64,000 bases of DNA from the NCBI RefSeq assembly GCF_022163125.1, contig NZ_CP091881.1:5084001-5148000 (forward strand), read 5' to 3'. The position numbers were made by a program, and so were the translations under genes. Below, in pieces: positions 26,480 to 36,301 of the stretch. A model generated the notes under the pieces. That model ran no database searches. It saw only the letters and a list, made by a program, of their open reading frames with translations, and was not told where the DNA came from. Numbering within the stretch: position 1 is the stretch's first letter; every line of letters starts with the position of its first letter. The stretch is from Paenibacillus sp. HWE-109 (lineage in GTDB: Bacteria > Bacillota > Bacilli > Paenibacillales > NBRC-103111).

Positions 26480-27352
26480 CTACCGTCTTGACACCGGTAT
26501 CCAGATTTCACTTTTAAAAGTTGGCGAGGATATATCTTTGTTCTCATTCCACAGTAGTTCCGGACCTTCTAATTGCTCATAGTTCGACGATGGGAACCAT
26601 TCGGCATAAATACGCCCCCAAACTTCTTGCAGCGTCTGCGGAAAAGGTCCGACCGCTTGGAATACTGCCCATGTGGAGGCAGGGACTTCCAACAGGGAGA
26701 AATCTTCCGGGCATGCCTGCATCGTAGCTGCTCCAATATAATGATCCAGCTCCCCTTTCTCCTCCATCCTGCCTTCCGAGAAATTCGTCGATGCACTAAT
26801 CAGTCCTATGGGCTCGACATCAGAAAGCTTTTTCAGAGTTTCAATCGTAGTCTGATCCAGACCTTGCCACATAGCGGCAATTTCCGGATTCACCCCACTG
26901 AATATGATCGGAACTCGCTTCTTCTTGCCGACAATGCGGAATGCTGCTTTTTCTTCAATCCGGTAGTTCATTTCACTACCTCCTTTGATGGTTAATTGGA
27001 ACGACATTCGCGGGTACGCTTTAAGGGAATGACCGTGAAGCCTGGCCTCAGACGGCGTGATCCCATGCAACTGCTGAAAAGCTCGTGCAAACGAATCAGC
27101 TGAGTTGTACCCATATTTAATGGCCAGATCAATAACTTTGATGCTGCTCCCTTTAAGCTCAAATGCGGCAAGCGTTAGACGTCTGCGGCGGACGTACTCC
27201 GAAAGCGTCATGCCTGAAAGCAAGGAAAACATTCTTTTAAAATGATACTCTGAACAAAAAGCTTGCTTGGCAACTTCTTTGAAATCGATATCGCTTGTTA
27301 AATGGTCTTCCATATACGCAATTGCGCCATTCATGTTCGTAAGCAAATCCAT
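26480..27352 (-). CDS. AraC-family regulator with GyrI-like effector domain
   Basis: The 290-aa protein has an N-terminal AraC DNA-binding domain (DFKEVAKQAFCSEYHFKRMFSLLSG and KVIDLAIKYGYNSADSFARAF, residues 22-90) followed by a GyrI-like small-molecule-binding domain (about 135-290, beginning RIEEKAAFRIVGKKKRVP). This inverted order is the Rob/BmrR-like subgroup, usually sensing drugs or other amphipathic ligands. The start at 27352 has AAGGAGGTAAGGGTC, seven codons inside the longest frame. No target gene is obvious next to it. Confidence 0.88.
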   Translation of the reverse strand: MDLLTNMNGAIAYMEDHLTSDIDFKEVAKQAFCSEYHFKRMFSLLSGMTLSEYVRRRRLTLAAFELKGSSIKVIDLAIKYGYNSADSFARAFQQLHGITPSEARLHGHSLKAYPRMSFQLTIKGGSEMNYRIEEKAAFRIVGKKKRVPIIFSGVNPEIAAMWQGLDQTTIETLKKLSDVEPIGLISASTNFSEGRMEEKGELDHYIGAATMQACPEDFSLLEVPASTWAVFQAVGPFPQTLQEVWGRIYAEWFPSSNYEQLEGPELLWNENKDISSPTFKSEIWIPVSRR

Positions 27353-27436
27353 GACCCTTACCTCCTTATCCATAGAATATCAGGAATGACATCCGGCCAT
27401 CCGACTTTTGCTGCTCCTTGCTGTAGCACGAACAAG

Positions 27437-27487
27437 AAGAGACTGCCCTAGCGCCAGTGAGATAACTGACTTTAGGGTAGCCTCTTT
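27437..27487 (-). terminator. Probable terminator of the siderophore importer operon
   Basis: On the minus strand AAGAGGCTACCCTA pairs with TAGGGCAGTCTCTT. The T-run after it is weak. Confidence 0.55.
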
Positions 27488-27492
27488 GGGTG

Positions 27493-28455
<963 letters not shown>

Positions 28456-28476
28456 CGTTAAACTCCTTCAATATCC

Positions 28477-29499
28477 TTATTTCGTTCTTATTAATAAATA
28501 CAAAAAATACGGAGCCCCGACGGCTGCTACAACGACACCGGCCGGGATCGCATTAGGCTGAAAGATTGAACGCCCGATGGTATCGGCACTCACTAGAATC
28601 ACTAGCCCGATCAACCCTGCTATCGGCAGCAGATATTGATGCATGGGACCGACCAGTCGCCGCGCCAGATGCGGCGCGACCAGCCCCAGGAAACCAATGC
28701 CTCCAGCCATCGCGACACTGGCGCTGGAGAGCGCAACAGCGCTCATCAACAGCAGCATGCGTTCACGGTTCACTGCAATGCCCATACCAGCGGTTGTTTC
28801 ATCCCCCAACGAGAAGGCATTCATGACTTTCCACTTGGAGAACGTGTACGGAATGAAGGCAAGGATCCACGGCAATAGGGCATAGACATGGATCCACTCT
28901 CTTCCCCATACATTACCCAGCAGCCATCTGGACGTAAAACGGTATGTCGCTTCATCCAGCCGCAGCGACAAGAATAACGTAACCGCGCTGAACCCTGCCG
29001 CAATCGCGATACCAACCAGAATCAGGCGAATAGGTACGATGCCTTTGTGACGGTCATAGGCCAAGATGACAATGAGAACAGCCGTCACAATGCCACCGAC
29101 AAAAGCAAAAACTGGAATGAGTAAAGACGGCATGCCTTTCATGGCATGAAAAAAGCTAACAAATACAATCAATCCAAAAGCTGCTCCCGCATGAAGCCCC
29201 AGAATACCGGGATCCGCAAGCCCATTGCGGGTGATCCCTTGAAGAATCGCTCCGGAGACGCCTAAACCGATGCCCGCAAGCATCGTAATCAATATGCGGG
29301 GCAGTCGGTATTCGAACAACACCAGTTGACTATCCGGACTCCCCTGGCCTACAAAAGTCTGCCAAACCTCAAATGGTGAGAGCCGAATCGAGCCTGTGTT
29401 CAAGCTAATCAGAATGACCAGCAAACTAATGAGCAGGAGACAAAGCCCTACCGTTAGGCTTAGATTCCTCCGGCGAATGCGCCTAAGTGAGCTCATCAT
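28477..29499 (-). CDS. FecCD-family siderophore ABC permease (second)
   Basis: This 340-aa protein has about nine to ten membrane segments, the FecCD family layout, with GLGVSGAILQGITRNGLADPGILGLHAG near residue 75 and MAGGIGFLGLVAPHLARRLVG near 265 (the ATPase-coupling loop). It overlaps the first permease by four bases (ATGA), so the two are translationally coupled and form a heterodimeric channel. The ATPase is not encoded here. Confidence 0.92.
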   Translation of the reverse strand: MMSSLRRIRRRNLSLTVGLCLLLISLLVILISLNTGSIRLSPFEVWQTFVGQGSPDSQLVLFEYRLPRILITMLAGIGLGVSGAILQGITRNGLADPGILGLHAGAAFGLIVFVSFFHAMKGMPSLLIPVFAFVGGIVTAVLIVILAYDRHKGIVPIRLILVGIAIAAGFSAVTLFLSLRLDEATYRFTSRWLLGNVWGREWIHVYALLPWILAFIPYTFSKWKVMNAFSLGDETTAGMGIAVNRERMLLLMSAVALSSASVAMAGGIGFLGLVAPHLARRLVGPMHQYLLPIAGLIGLVILVSADTIGRSIFQPNAIPAGVVVAAVGAPYFLYLLIRTK

Positions 29500-30512
29500 A
29501 AAGCCCTCCTTTCTTTCCTGGCCAAATACAGGAAGAAGGGCACACCGACCATCGCTACCATCAAGCTGATCGCCAGTTCCTTCGGCGGATGAACCATACG
29601 AGCACCCAAATCAGCGAGCACAAGCAAGATGGCTCCGAGTAATCCCGATAATGGGATAATGAAGCGATAATCTACCCCCACGATCTTTCTTGCGATATGG
29701 GGAATAACGAGTCCAACGAATCCGATGGAACCTGCGGCGGAAACGCCTACCCCGGCAAGAATCACAGCCAGCGCTATTCCTATCAGGCGTGTGCGTTTTG
29801 TTTGAACGCCCAAACTAACGGAAACATCTTCGCCCAAAGCGATCAAGGAAACAGAGCGGCTGATCATCATCGCACCTAGGATGGCGAGAGCAATCACAGG
29901 CACAAGCAGCTTCAATTGGGGCCATTTCACACCCGAAACCCCGCCTGCATACCAAAATGCAAGATCCTGATTAAGATCGTAATAGATCGCAATCCCAGAG
30001 CTCAGCGAATGCAGCATGGCAGCTACTACGGCTCCTGCCAACGTCAAACGCAGCGGGGTTAAGCCGCCTGGAGTTGAAGCGCCAAGCAAGAAAATGAAAG
30101 CTGTACTCGCCACAGCACCAATAAAAGAAACGAACATAAGCGCTGAGTAGGGCAGATTCGGGAAAAAGGCGAAGCTCAGGGCAACCATCATTGTAGCCCC
30201 TGCGTTGACTCCCAGAATGCCGGAATCCGCTAATGGATTTCGAGTAATGCCTTGCATGAGAGCACCTGCAACGGCAAAGCCAGCTCCGATCACAGCTGCG
30301 CCTATTACTCTCGGCAGCCTCAGCTCATGGATAATCTGATGTGAAGTTAGCGTTGGGTCATACTGGAAAACGGCTGACCATACGGTCCCCAGCGTTAAAT
30401 CCTTAGCTCCGAACGAAATAGCAGTAAACATAATAAACAGCAGTACAGCAATCGTTGCGAGACCTATCCCTCCATGCGTAATACCGTTCATCCTCGGACG
30501 ACTCGAATCCAT
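29496..30512 (-). CDS. FecCD-family siderophore ABC permease (first)
   Basis: A 338-aa permease with the same family landmarks: GAGFAVAGALMQGITRNPLADSGILGVNAG near residue 75 and AGSIGFVGLVIPHIARKIVG near 260. It is the first gene of a three-gene operon (permease, permease, binding protein). A perfect Fur box overlaps its promoter about 30 bp upstream. GAGAGGTAAGG precedes the ATG. Its ATPase must come from elsewhere, as with the shared YusV in Bacillus. Confidence 0.92.
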   Translation of the reverse strand: MDSSRPRMNGITHGGIGLATIAVLLFIMFTAISFGAKDLTLGTVWSAVFQYDPTLTSHQIIHELRLPRVIGAAVIGAGFAVAGALMQGITRNPLADSGILGVNAGATMMVALSFAFFPNLPYSALMFVSFIGAVASTAFIFLLGASTPGGLTPLRLTLAGAVVAAMLHSLSSGIAIYYDLNQDLAFWYAGGVSGVKWPQLKLLVPVIALAILGAMMISRSVSLIALGEDVSVSLGVQTKRTRLIGIALAVILAGVGVSAAGSIGFVGLVIPHIARKIVGVDYRFIIPLSGLLGAILLVLADLGARMVHPPKELAISLMVAMVGVPFFLYLARKERRAL

Positions 30513-30540
30513 GAGTAAAATCCTTACCTCTCATTAATAC

Positions 30541-30555
30541 TGATAATCATTATCA
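30541..30555. promoter_or_regulatory. Fur box of the siderophore importer operon
   Basis: TGATAATCATTATCA is a perfect 7-1-7 palindrome and matches the Bacillus Fur consensus TGATAATNATTATCA at all 15 positions. It lies directly downstream of the -10. Confidence 0.92.
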
Positions 30556-30563
30556 ATAAAATA

Positions 30564-30592
30564 ATTATAGAAATGTATCTTGCTTTCGTCCA
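30564..30592 (-). promoter_or_regulatory. Promoter of the siderophore importer operon
   Basis: On the minus strand TGGACG (30587-30592), a 17-bp gap and TATAAT (30564-30569). The Fur box begins 9 bp after the -10, so bound Fur would cover the start point. Confidence 0.7.
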
Positions 30593-30637
30593 TGTCATTT
30601 TCAAAGAATAAATCCTTGGATAATTTAAAGATTTCCT

Positions 30638-32302
30638 TCAGAGCTGCAAACGGCTTTGGGTCAGCGGAGTACTGATCAGCATCTGAGTCGCCTTCTCAAG
30701 AAGCTGCTCAATCGCTTGCGGTGCATAAACCATCCATTCATCCCATTGCAAAAGGAAATAGCGTCCCTGTCTGATCGCAGGCAGTCGCAGCCATGCTGGA
30801 TCTGTCACTAACTGGTGGCGCAGCTTGGAAGCAGCTTGCTCCGACGATGTTAAGATAATCATGTAATCGGACTCATATTGGTTTAATTCTTCTGGCGTCA
30901 TGGATATCCAGTTAAAGTTAGTCCCTGCACGGTGCAAGCTCATCGCTTGACTAAGACGGCTTGGGGGCATGAATTGCAGAGCGCGATAAAAAATATGCCC
31001 CACATTCCTTGCACCATACAGCCTCAGCCCCTTGCTTGTCATCCGGCAAATCGTCAAGGTCGGATTCCCGAAAGTTTTCTGAACCCGTTTCCTTGCCAGC
31101 TCCGCTATATATTCATGGCGTTGAATCCATTCCTTGGCTGCCTGTCTTCGCCCAACCAACTGTCCAATTTCCTCTAAGTGATCAAATACATCCAGGGTAG
31201 CCCATGGAATGGAAATGATAGGAGCTATATCACTGATATGCTCTCTGGCTTTCAGAACGACATTATCTTTGCAAATCACCAAGCTTGGCTTGGCTTCCAA
31301 GAAGGCCTGTCTGCCTATTTCCCAAGCCTCAACAGCATGCAACGGCAAATTTAATGATTTTGCCTCCACGGGTAAATACGCTGCACGGTGATATTGCGCT
31401 GCCGAAGGAACAATGCCTAACGTTGTCAGATGATCGGTATACGGATAAGATAACGACACAATGCTCTCAAGCTGCTCGCTCGTATACTGCTTGGGTGCAC
31501 AGCCGCTATTTTCTTTGAAGCGGCGGCTGAAATAGAACTCGTCGCGGTACCCAACCAGTCCAGCCAAATCCTTAATCTTAGGCGCAGACACGAGTAAGGT
31601 TTCCTTCGCCTTATTCATCCTGATTTGTGTAAGAAATTCGATCGGCGTTTTATTCATCTTTTGTTTAAAACGCTGCGAATAATAAGCCGGATGCATGCCG
31701 GCAAGTTCAGCAAGGGTATCCAAATTCAAATCTGTTGCATAAGCGTCTTGCATGTATTGGATGGTCAACTGGATCGAAGCATCCGCATCCTTAGGTGTAG
31801 TTACCACTGGCGGTTGTTCCTTGAGAATCAGCTCCAGCAATTCATAAACATATTGCTGACGCAAATGTTCTCTCACACTGGATACGGCATAAGCGGATGC
31901 AAGCAATTGTATTTTACGCTGAAATAGCAGTAGATCCGCTTGCAGCAAGCCCTGTACCGGGAAATCAAGCACGCGGTCATAAACCTTGCGCAAATCCGTT
32001 TTCTCCCCCATGCGAAATAATTCGAATTCAAGCTGATAAATCAAGCTATGTTCATTGCCAGACAAATTCATCGTCTGCGCGCTCATTCCGGGCAGCAGCA
32101 AACAGAGCGTTTTACCATAAATCGGAATCTCTTCCTGATTCATAAGAAGCTGACCTCTTGTTTTTACGAAAAAAAGCAATGTATGTTTATCAGCCTTTTC
32201 CACTTCAAATTTCCAACTAGCTGAATAGGTGATCACGTCTAATTTGCTCAGTTCCAGCAAGGTGCCCGCTAGATACGCTTCTTGATTTAAACCGCTATGC
32301 AA
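30638..32302 (-). CDS. AraC regulator fused to a siderophore-binding domain (Btr-like)
   Basis: The protein is about 554 aa. It has an N-terminal sensor region, an AraC domain near residues 145-245 (DLNLDTLAELAGMHPAYYSQRFKQ and the IKDLAGLVGYRDEFYFSRRFKE segment) and a C-terminal TroA/FecB-like domain from about residue 255 (SLSYPYTDHLTTLGIVPS, then EAKPSLVICKD). Bacillus Btr (YbbB) has this architecture and activates a siderophore uptake operon when it binds the ferric ligand. It lies 125 bp upstream of the importer on the same strand. The frame is open 48 codons further up, but that part contains the Fur box; TTG at 32302 with AAGGTGGGATTTGAC is the likely start. Confidence 0.85.
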   Translation of the reverse strand: MHSGLNQEAYLAGTLLELSKLDVITYSASWKFEVEKADKHTLLFFVKTRGQLLMNQEEIPIYGKTLCLLLPGMSAQTMNLSGNEHSLIYQLEFELFRMGEKTDLRKVYDRVLDFPVQGLLQADLLLFQRKIQLLASAYAVSSVREHLRQQYVYELLELILKEQPPVVTTPKDADASIQLTIQYMQDAYATDLNLDTLAELAGMHPAYYSQRFKQKMNKTPIEFLTQIRMNKAKETLLVSAPKIKDLAGLVGYRDEFYFSRRFKENSGCAPKQYTSEQLESIVSLSYPYTDHLTTLGIVPSAAQYHRAAYLPVEAKSLNLPLHAVEAWEIGRQAFLEAKPSLVICKDNVVLKAREHISDIAPIISIPWATLDVFDHLEEIGQLVGRRQAAKEWIQRHEYIAELARKRVQKTFGNPTLTICRMTSKGLRLYGARNVGHIFYRALQFMPPSRLSQAMSLHRAGTNFNWISMTPEELNQYESDYMIILTSSEQAASKLRHQLVTDPAWLRLPAIRQGRYFLLQWDEWMVYAPQAIEQLLEKATQMLISTPLTQSRLQL

Positions 32303-32328
32303 GTCAAATCCCACCTTCACTGAATCAT

Positions 32329-32343
32329 TGATAATCATTCTCA
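32329..32343. promoter_or_regulatory. Fur box of the Btr-like regulator
   Basis: TGATAATCATTCTCA matches the Fur consensus at 14 of 15 positions. A TATACT -10-like word lies about 6 bp upstream of it on the minus strand (near 32350). Confidence 0.8.
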
Positions 32344-32528
32344 TAATAGTATAACATATCGGCACGAGGTTGGCCTTCTCAAAAACAAATTGAATTCCAA
32401 TAACCAATGGAAGTAGCCTTTCATATAATGAAACATATACGTACACACGAATAAAATGGTAATCTAATAGCGATAAGACAGCATGATTTTTTGTTTACTG
32501 GGAATCTTAGTCAAGAGGAGTTGATCGT

Positions 32529-33446
32529 ATGAGTACCATACCGAAAATTAGTGCGATTAGCGTGCCATTTGATCTAGGGGCAGGCCGGCGCGGAGCCAGT
32601 AAAGGACCCAAAACCATCCTGCAAGCGGGATTGTTGCGCGGTTTGCAGCAGATGGGCATCACCGCCGAGCATGCGGGTGAAATTAGGCTGCCTGATGACC
32701 AAGCTGCTCCCTTAGCCGCTGAAGTGAATCATACTAATCTCAAGTATTTGGCAGAAGTGGTTGAAGTAAACACAAGGTTGGCGAAGGAAGTATCCAAAGT
32801 CGTTCAGCAAGGGCATTTTCCACTTATTCTAGGTGGCGATCATAGTATAGCTATTGGAACGATAGCTGGATTATCCGAGCATTACACGAATCTGGGCGTC
32901 ATCTGGATTGATGCTCACTCGGATCTGAATACAGCGGAAACGAGCCCTTCGGGCAATATCCACGGGATGTCATTAGCCGTTAGCCTAGGCATGGGACATC
33001 CGTTATTAACAGAGATCCAGCATAAGCTACCGAAAATAAAACCAGAAAATATCGTCCTCATCGGATCACGCTCGTTGGATGAAGGCGAGAAGAAACTCAT
33101 TCGTTCTCTCGGAATCAAATGCTTCACCATGTATGATATTGATCGCAAAGGCATGGCACATGTGATGCAGGAAGCCATTGATTATATAAGTGCCAAAACA
33201 GACGGTGTTCATCTAAGTTATGATGTAGATTCTCTTGATCCATTGGAAGCTCCAGGTACAGGAACAACGGTCAAAGGCGGCCTTCATTTCCGCGAAGCTC
33301 ATTTGGCGGTAGAGATGCTTGCTGAAGCAGGCATTGTAACTTCCGCTGAATTCGTCGAAGTAAATCCGCTTCTGGATGATAATAACAAAACGTCCCATTT
33401 GGCTGTAGGCTTAATTAGTTCCTTGTTAGGCAAGCAAATTCTATGA
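32529..33446 (+). CDS. rocF: Arginase
   Basis: The 305-aa enzyme hydrolyses arginine to ornithine and urea. Manganese ligands are in GGDHSIAIG near residue 101, WIDAHSDLN near 127 and LSYDVDSLDP near 232; the substrate-loop SGNIHGM is near 140. These match B. subtilis RocF. AAGAGGAGTTGATCGT precedes the ATG. With ornithine aminotransferase (36302) it forms an arginine-to-glutamate-semialdehyde route, although other genes lie between them. Confidence 0.95.
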   Translation: MSTIPKISAISVPFDLGAGRRGASKGPKTILQAGLLRGLQQMGITAEHAGEIRLPDDQAAPLAAEVNHTNLKYLAEVVEVNTRLAKEVSKVVQQGHFPLILGGDHSIAIGTIAGLSEHYTNLGVIWIDAHSDLNTAETSPSGNIHGMSLAVSLGMGHPLLTEIQHKLPKIKPENIVLIGSRSLDEGEKKLIRSLGIKCFTMYDIDRKGMAHVMQEAIDYISAKTDGVHLSYDVDSLDPLEAPGTGTTVKGGLHFREAHLAVEMLAEAGIVTSAEFVEVNPLLDDNNKTSHLAVGLISSLLGKQIL

Positions 33447-33454
33447 GGTTTTAG

Positions 33455-33479
33455 TCCCCCGCACCCGGGGGATTTTTTT
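33455..33479 (+). terminator. Rho-independent terminator of rocF
   Basis: CCCCC, GCACC and CGGGGG form a short GC hairpin followed by seven T, 9 bp after the stop. Confidence 0.9.
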
Positions 33480-33562
33480 GGCTTGCCGGGTATGGAAAAT
33501 ACAGGTAAACTATAAAGGGAATTACACTAACAAATAGAAATAAACACACTTTGGAGTCTACA

Positions 33563-34252
33563 ATGAAAACTTTGAATAACAAGTACCTATTTATATTTTT
33601 AGGTTTATTTTCGCTCATTACAGTAAGCGTCTACGCATTTTTCAAAGATCAAACGTATTATGAATTTCTGATCTGGAATCTATTCCTTGCCTGGATTCCT
33701 TATCTGCTCGCTCTGGCAGCCTCCTATATTCACAAGCACAAATCTACGATTATGCAAGTAAGCCTCTTGATGATTTTCGCGCTGGGATGGTTGTTATTTC
33801 TCCCTAACTCACCTTATGTGTTGACGGATTTTATCCACTTAACGATTATGAAGCATACGTATGCACAGAATGGCACCCTCACTTATCGCTATTGGTATGA
33901 TTTCTACACCATCTTTTTATTTGCCTGGAATGGCCTCTTGCTGGGCTGCAGTTCCATGTACATCATGCATCTTATCGCGAGAAGAATGTTCAATGCTTTC
34001 CTGTCATGGATCGGGATCGGAGTGACTTCACTCCTGTGCGGGTATGGCATTCTACTAGGCAGAGAATATCGTTTGAACAGCTGGGATGCCTTGTTGGACA
34101 ATAACATTTGGGGTGTTTTGCGAATGACCTTGAGCGGAGAATCTTTCCTCTTCTGTTTCGTGGTAGGCCTTTCCGTTATGCTGGTTTACGCCACCTTTTA
34201 CTTCATGATCAATGGCTTGGGAACAAATGCAAAATCGGATCAGCGCCTCTAA
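33563..34252 (+). CDS. DUF1361 membrane protein
   Basis: The 229-aa protein has six predicted membrane segments and the DUF1361 landmark LFLPNSPYVLTDFIHL near residue 78, with WYDFYTIFLFAWNGLLLG near 112 and an LLGREYRLNSWD loop near 170. The function of the family is unknown. TTTGGAGTCTACA lies before the ATG at 33563; an upstream in-frame start lacks a site. Confidence 0.83.
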   Translation: MKTLNNKYLFIFLGLFSLITVSVYAFFKDQTYYEFLIWNLFLAWIPYLLALAASYIHKHKSTIMQVSLLMIFALGWLLFLPNSPYVLTDFIHLTIMKHTYAQNGTLTYRYWYDFYTIFLFAWNGLLLGCSSMYIMHLIARRMFNAFLSWIGIGVTSLLCGYGILLGREYRLNSWDALLDNNIWGVLRMTLSGESFLFCFVVGLSVMLVYATFYFMINGLGTNAKSDQRL

Positions 34253-34564
34253 AAATGGGAAAATAGTCGTAAGACGAGCCAAGGAGATGATTAGAGGGAA
34301 TAGAGGGAATGTCCTCTTCGTTTGGTGTGAAGGGATAGAAGTCTCCAGAGACTCTTATTCCATAAAATGAGCCAACATTTGCGCGCATAGGAGCTCCTAG
34401 GGACTCTTATGTTATCGTGTTGAGGCGGTATCGGGTGAATTGACTAGTGATAGGAATCCCCAAAGACTCCTATTACCTATAAAAAGCTGACTTTCAGGAG
34501 AATAGGAGCTCCTAGGAACTCTTATTTCATCGTGCGGAGGCGTATTGACGAGATATCGGTTCAA
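34253..34564. repeat. Palindromic intergenic repeat array (ATAAGAGTCCC family)
   Basis: No gene. Four copies of a ~25-bp near-palindrome built from ATAGGAGCTCCTAGGGACTC-like halves occur near 34330, 34386, 34450 and 34502, each about 55 bp apart. The same motif fills 37.6-37.8 kb and 39.35-39.66 kb. Confidence 0.8.
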
Positions 34565-34612
34565 GAAAAAAAGGAGCTGCTCTCCAAGTTAACCTTGTGA
34601 GACAGCTCCTTT
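34565..34612 (-). terminator. Rho-independent terminator of aspA
   Basis: On the minus strand AAAGGAGCTGTCTC pairs with GAGAGCAGCTCCTTT and is followed by a T-run. Confidence 0.88.
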
Positions 34613-34629
34613 GCTATAATTCTATGCGC

Positions 34630-36048
34630 TTAGTCCGTAAGCTGCAATAGTCTCTCGCCGGCTATGCCTGGCGTCGTCATTTGAATCGGATTGAGGATCT
34701 CTTCGATCTCCTCTTGGGTGAGGAGCCCGCGCTCCAGGATCAGTTCTTTGAGCGTCATTCCGGTACGTACGGCTTCTTTCACTAATTGCGCGGCGACTTC
34801 GTAGCCCAGATGCGGGTTCAGGGCCGTTACAATACCGAAGCTCTGTTCCACATAGTTCGCACAGCGTTCACGATCGGCTTCCAAGCCTTCGATGGCGAAG
34901 CGTTCGAACACATCTGCTGCGTTGCGCAGTATTTTAAGAGATTGCAGCAGATTAAAGGCCAGTACAGGACCCATGACATTGAGCTCGAACTGCCCAGCTT
35001 CACAGGCCAAACAAATCGTATGATCGTTTCCAATGACCTGGAACGCCACCTGATTCACAACCTCTGGCATAACCGGATTCACTTTCCCCGGCATAATCGA
35101 AGATCCTGGCTGTCTTGGCGGCAGCTTCAACTCCCCTAGTCCGGCACGTGGCCCGGAAGCCATTAAGCGAATATCGTTGCATATTTTGGAAAGATTAACG
35201 GCACAAACCTTCAAAGAAGCAGAAAGCTCTGTATAGGCATCCATATTTTGCGTGCCATCCACCAAATGCTCAGATAACACAATCGGGATGCCCACTTCGT
35301 CTTTCAAATGAAACATAACCCGTTCGACATATTCCGGTTTGGCGTTTAGCCCCGTACCCACGGCCGTTGCTCCCATATTGACAGTTAGCAGCCCTTGGGA
35401 GGCCTGACGGATCCGGTTAATATCACGCTGCAGCACACGGGCATAGGCGCCGAATTCTTGACCTAATCGAATCGGAACCGCATCTTGCAAGTGGGTTCGT
35501 CCCATTTTTATCACATCATCGAACTCAACTTCCTTCCGGGCAAAAGCACTCTGCAAAGAAGTTAAGGCTTCTGTTAATTGTTCAGATAATCGGTAAGCGG
35601 CAATTTTGATCGCAGTGGGAATGACATCATTCGTTGATTGGGACATATTCACATGGTTGTTCGGATTGCATTGAAAATAGTTCCCTTTCGCCTCGCCCAT
35701 AAGCTCCAACGCCCGATTGGAGAGCACTTCATTCATGTTCATATTGATCGAAGTACCGGCACCCCCTTGGATAGAGTCTACAATAAACTCTTCCACCAAC
35801 TGGCCCTGCCGCACTTCTTCAGCGGCTTTCACCAACTGCTCTCCAATTTTCTTAGGAAGCATATGGGTGTCCATATTCGCAAGCGCAGCTGCCCTCTTCA
35901 CTTCAGCAAGAGCCGTAATCAACTCAGCATGAATTTTGACGCCCGTAATCGGAAAATTTTCTACAGCTCTCATCGTTTGAATCCCATAGTACGCTTGAGC
36001 TGGAACTTGTTTCTCACCTAAAAAGTCTTTCTCAACACGATAGGTCAT
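34630..36048 (-). CDS. aspA: Aspartate ammonia-lyase (aspartase)
   Basis: The 472-aa enzyme deaminates L-aspartate to fumarate and ammonia. It carries the fumarase/aspartase signature GSSIMPGKVNP near residue 318, the N-terminal RVEKDFLGEKQVPAQAYYGIQT and SQSTNDVIPTAIK near 140. GIQTMRA and the C-terminal ERGLLT region favour aspartase over fumarase. The ATG at 36048 is chosen over GTG at 36057 because AAGGAACGG is correctly spaced for it. It sits between rocF and rocD, fitting amino-acid catabolism, but on the opposite strand. Confidence 0.92.
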   Translation of the reverse strand: MTYRVEKDFLGEKQVPAQAYYGIQTMRAVENFPITGVKIHAELITALAEVKRAAALANMDTHMLPKKIGEQLVKAAEEVRQGQLVEEFIVDSIQGGAGTSINMNMNEVLSNRALELMGEAKGNYFQCNPNNHVNMSQSTNDVIPTAIKIAAYRLSEQLTEALTSLQSAFARKEVEFDDVIKMGRTHLQDAVPIRLGQEFGAYARVLQRDINRIRQASQGLLTVNMGATAVGTGLNAKPEYVERVMFHLKDEVGIPIVLSEHLVDGTQNMDAYTELSASLKVCAVNLSKICNDIRLMASGPRAGLGELKLPPRQPGSSIMPGKVNPVMPEVVNQVAFQVIGNDHTICLACEAGQFELNVMGPVLAFNLLQSLKILRNAADVFERFAIEGLEADRERCANYVEQSFGIVTALNPHLGYEVAAQLVKEAVRTGMTLKELILERGLLTQEEIEEILNPIQMTTPGIAGERLLQLTD

Positions 36049-36301
36049 CGAACACACCGTTCCTTTTAATTAAAGTATGATGCACATGTGGACATTTCAA
36101 ATCTAACATGTTCTGTTATATTTATCAATCACCGGTTAATTAAAATTAGGCGAATACCCAGTGAGCGCGCAGCGAAAACTATGACCATGGTTATTTTTAG
36201 CTTAATTGCCGTGGATATACGTTTGGTCCATGATTTTATATCTGATTTCCGGAATACACTATAGCAAAGGCCAAGTCAATTGACTTTAGGAGGAATCCTT
36301 T
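36049..36301. promoter_or_regulatory. Divergent promoter region of aspA and rocD
   Basis: A 253-bp AT-rich spacer with divergent genes on both sides. No clear -24/-12 (sigma-54) site, which drives roc genes in B. subtilis, was seen. Confidence 0.3.

Noticed and set aside
32303..32446. 48-codon N-terminal extension of the Btr-like regulator
   Set aside because: It spans the Fur box and promoter-like words; the TTG at 32302 has a proper ribosome site.
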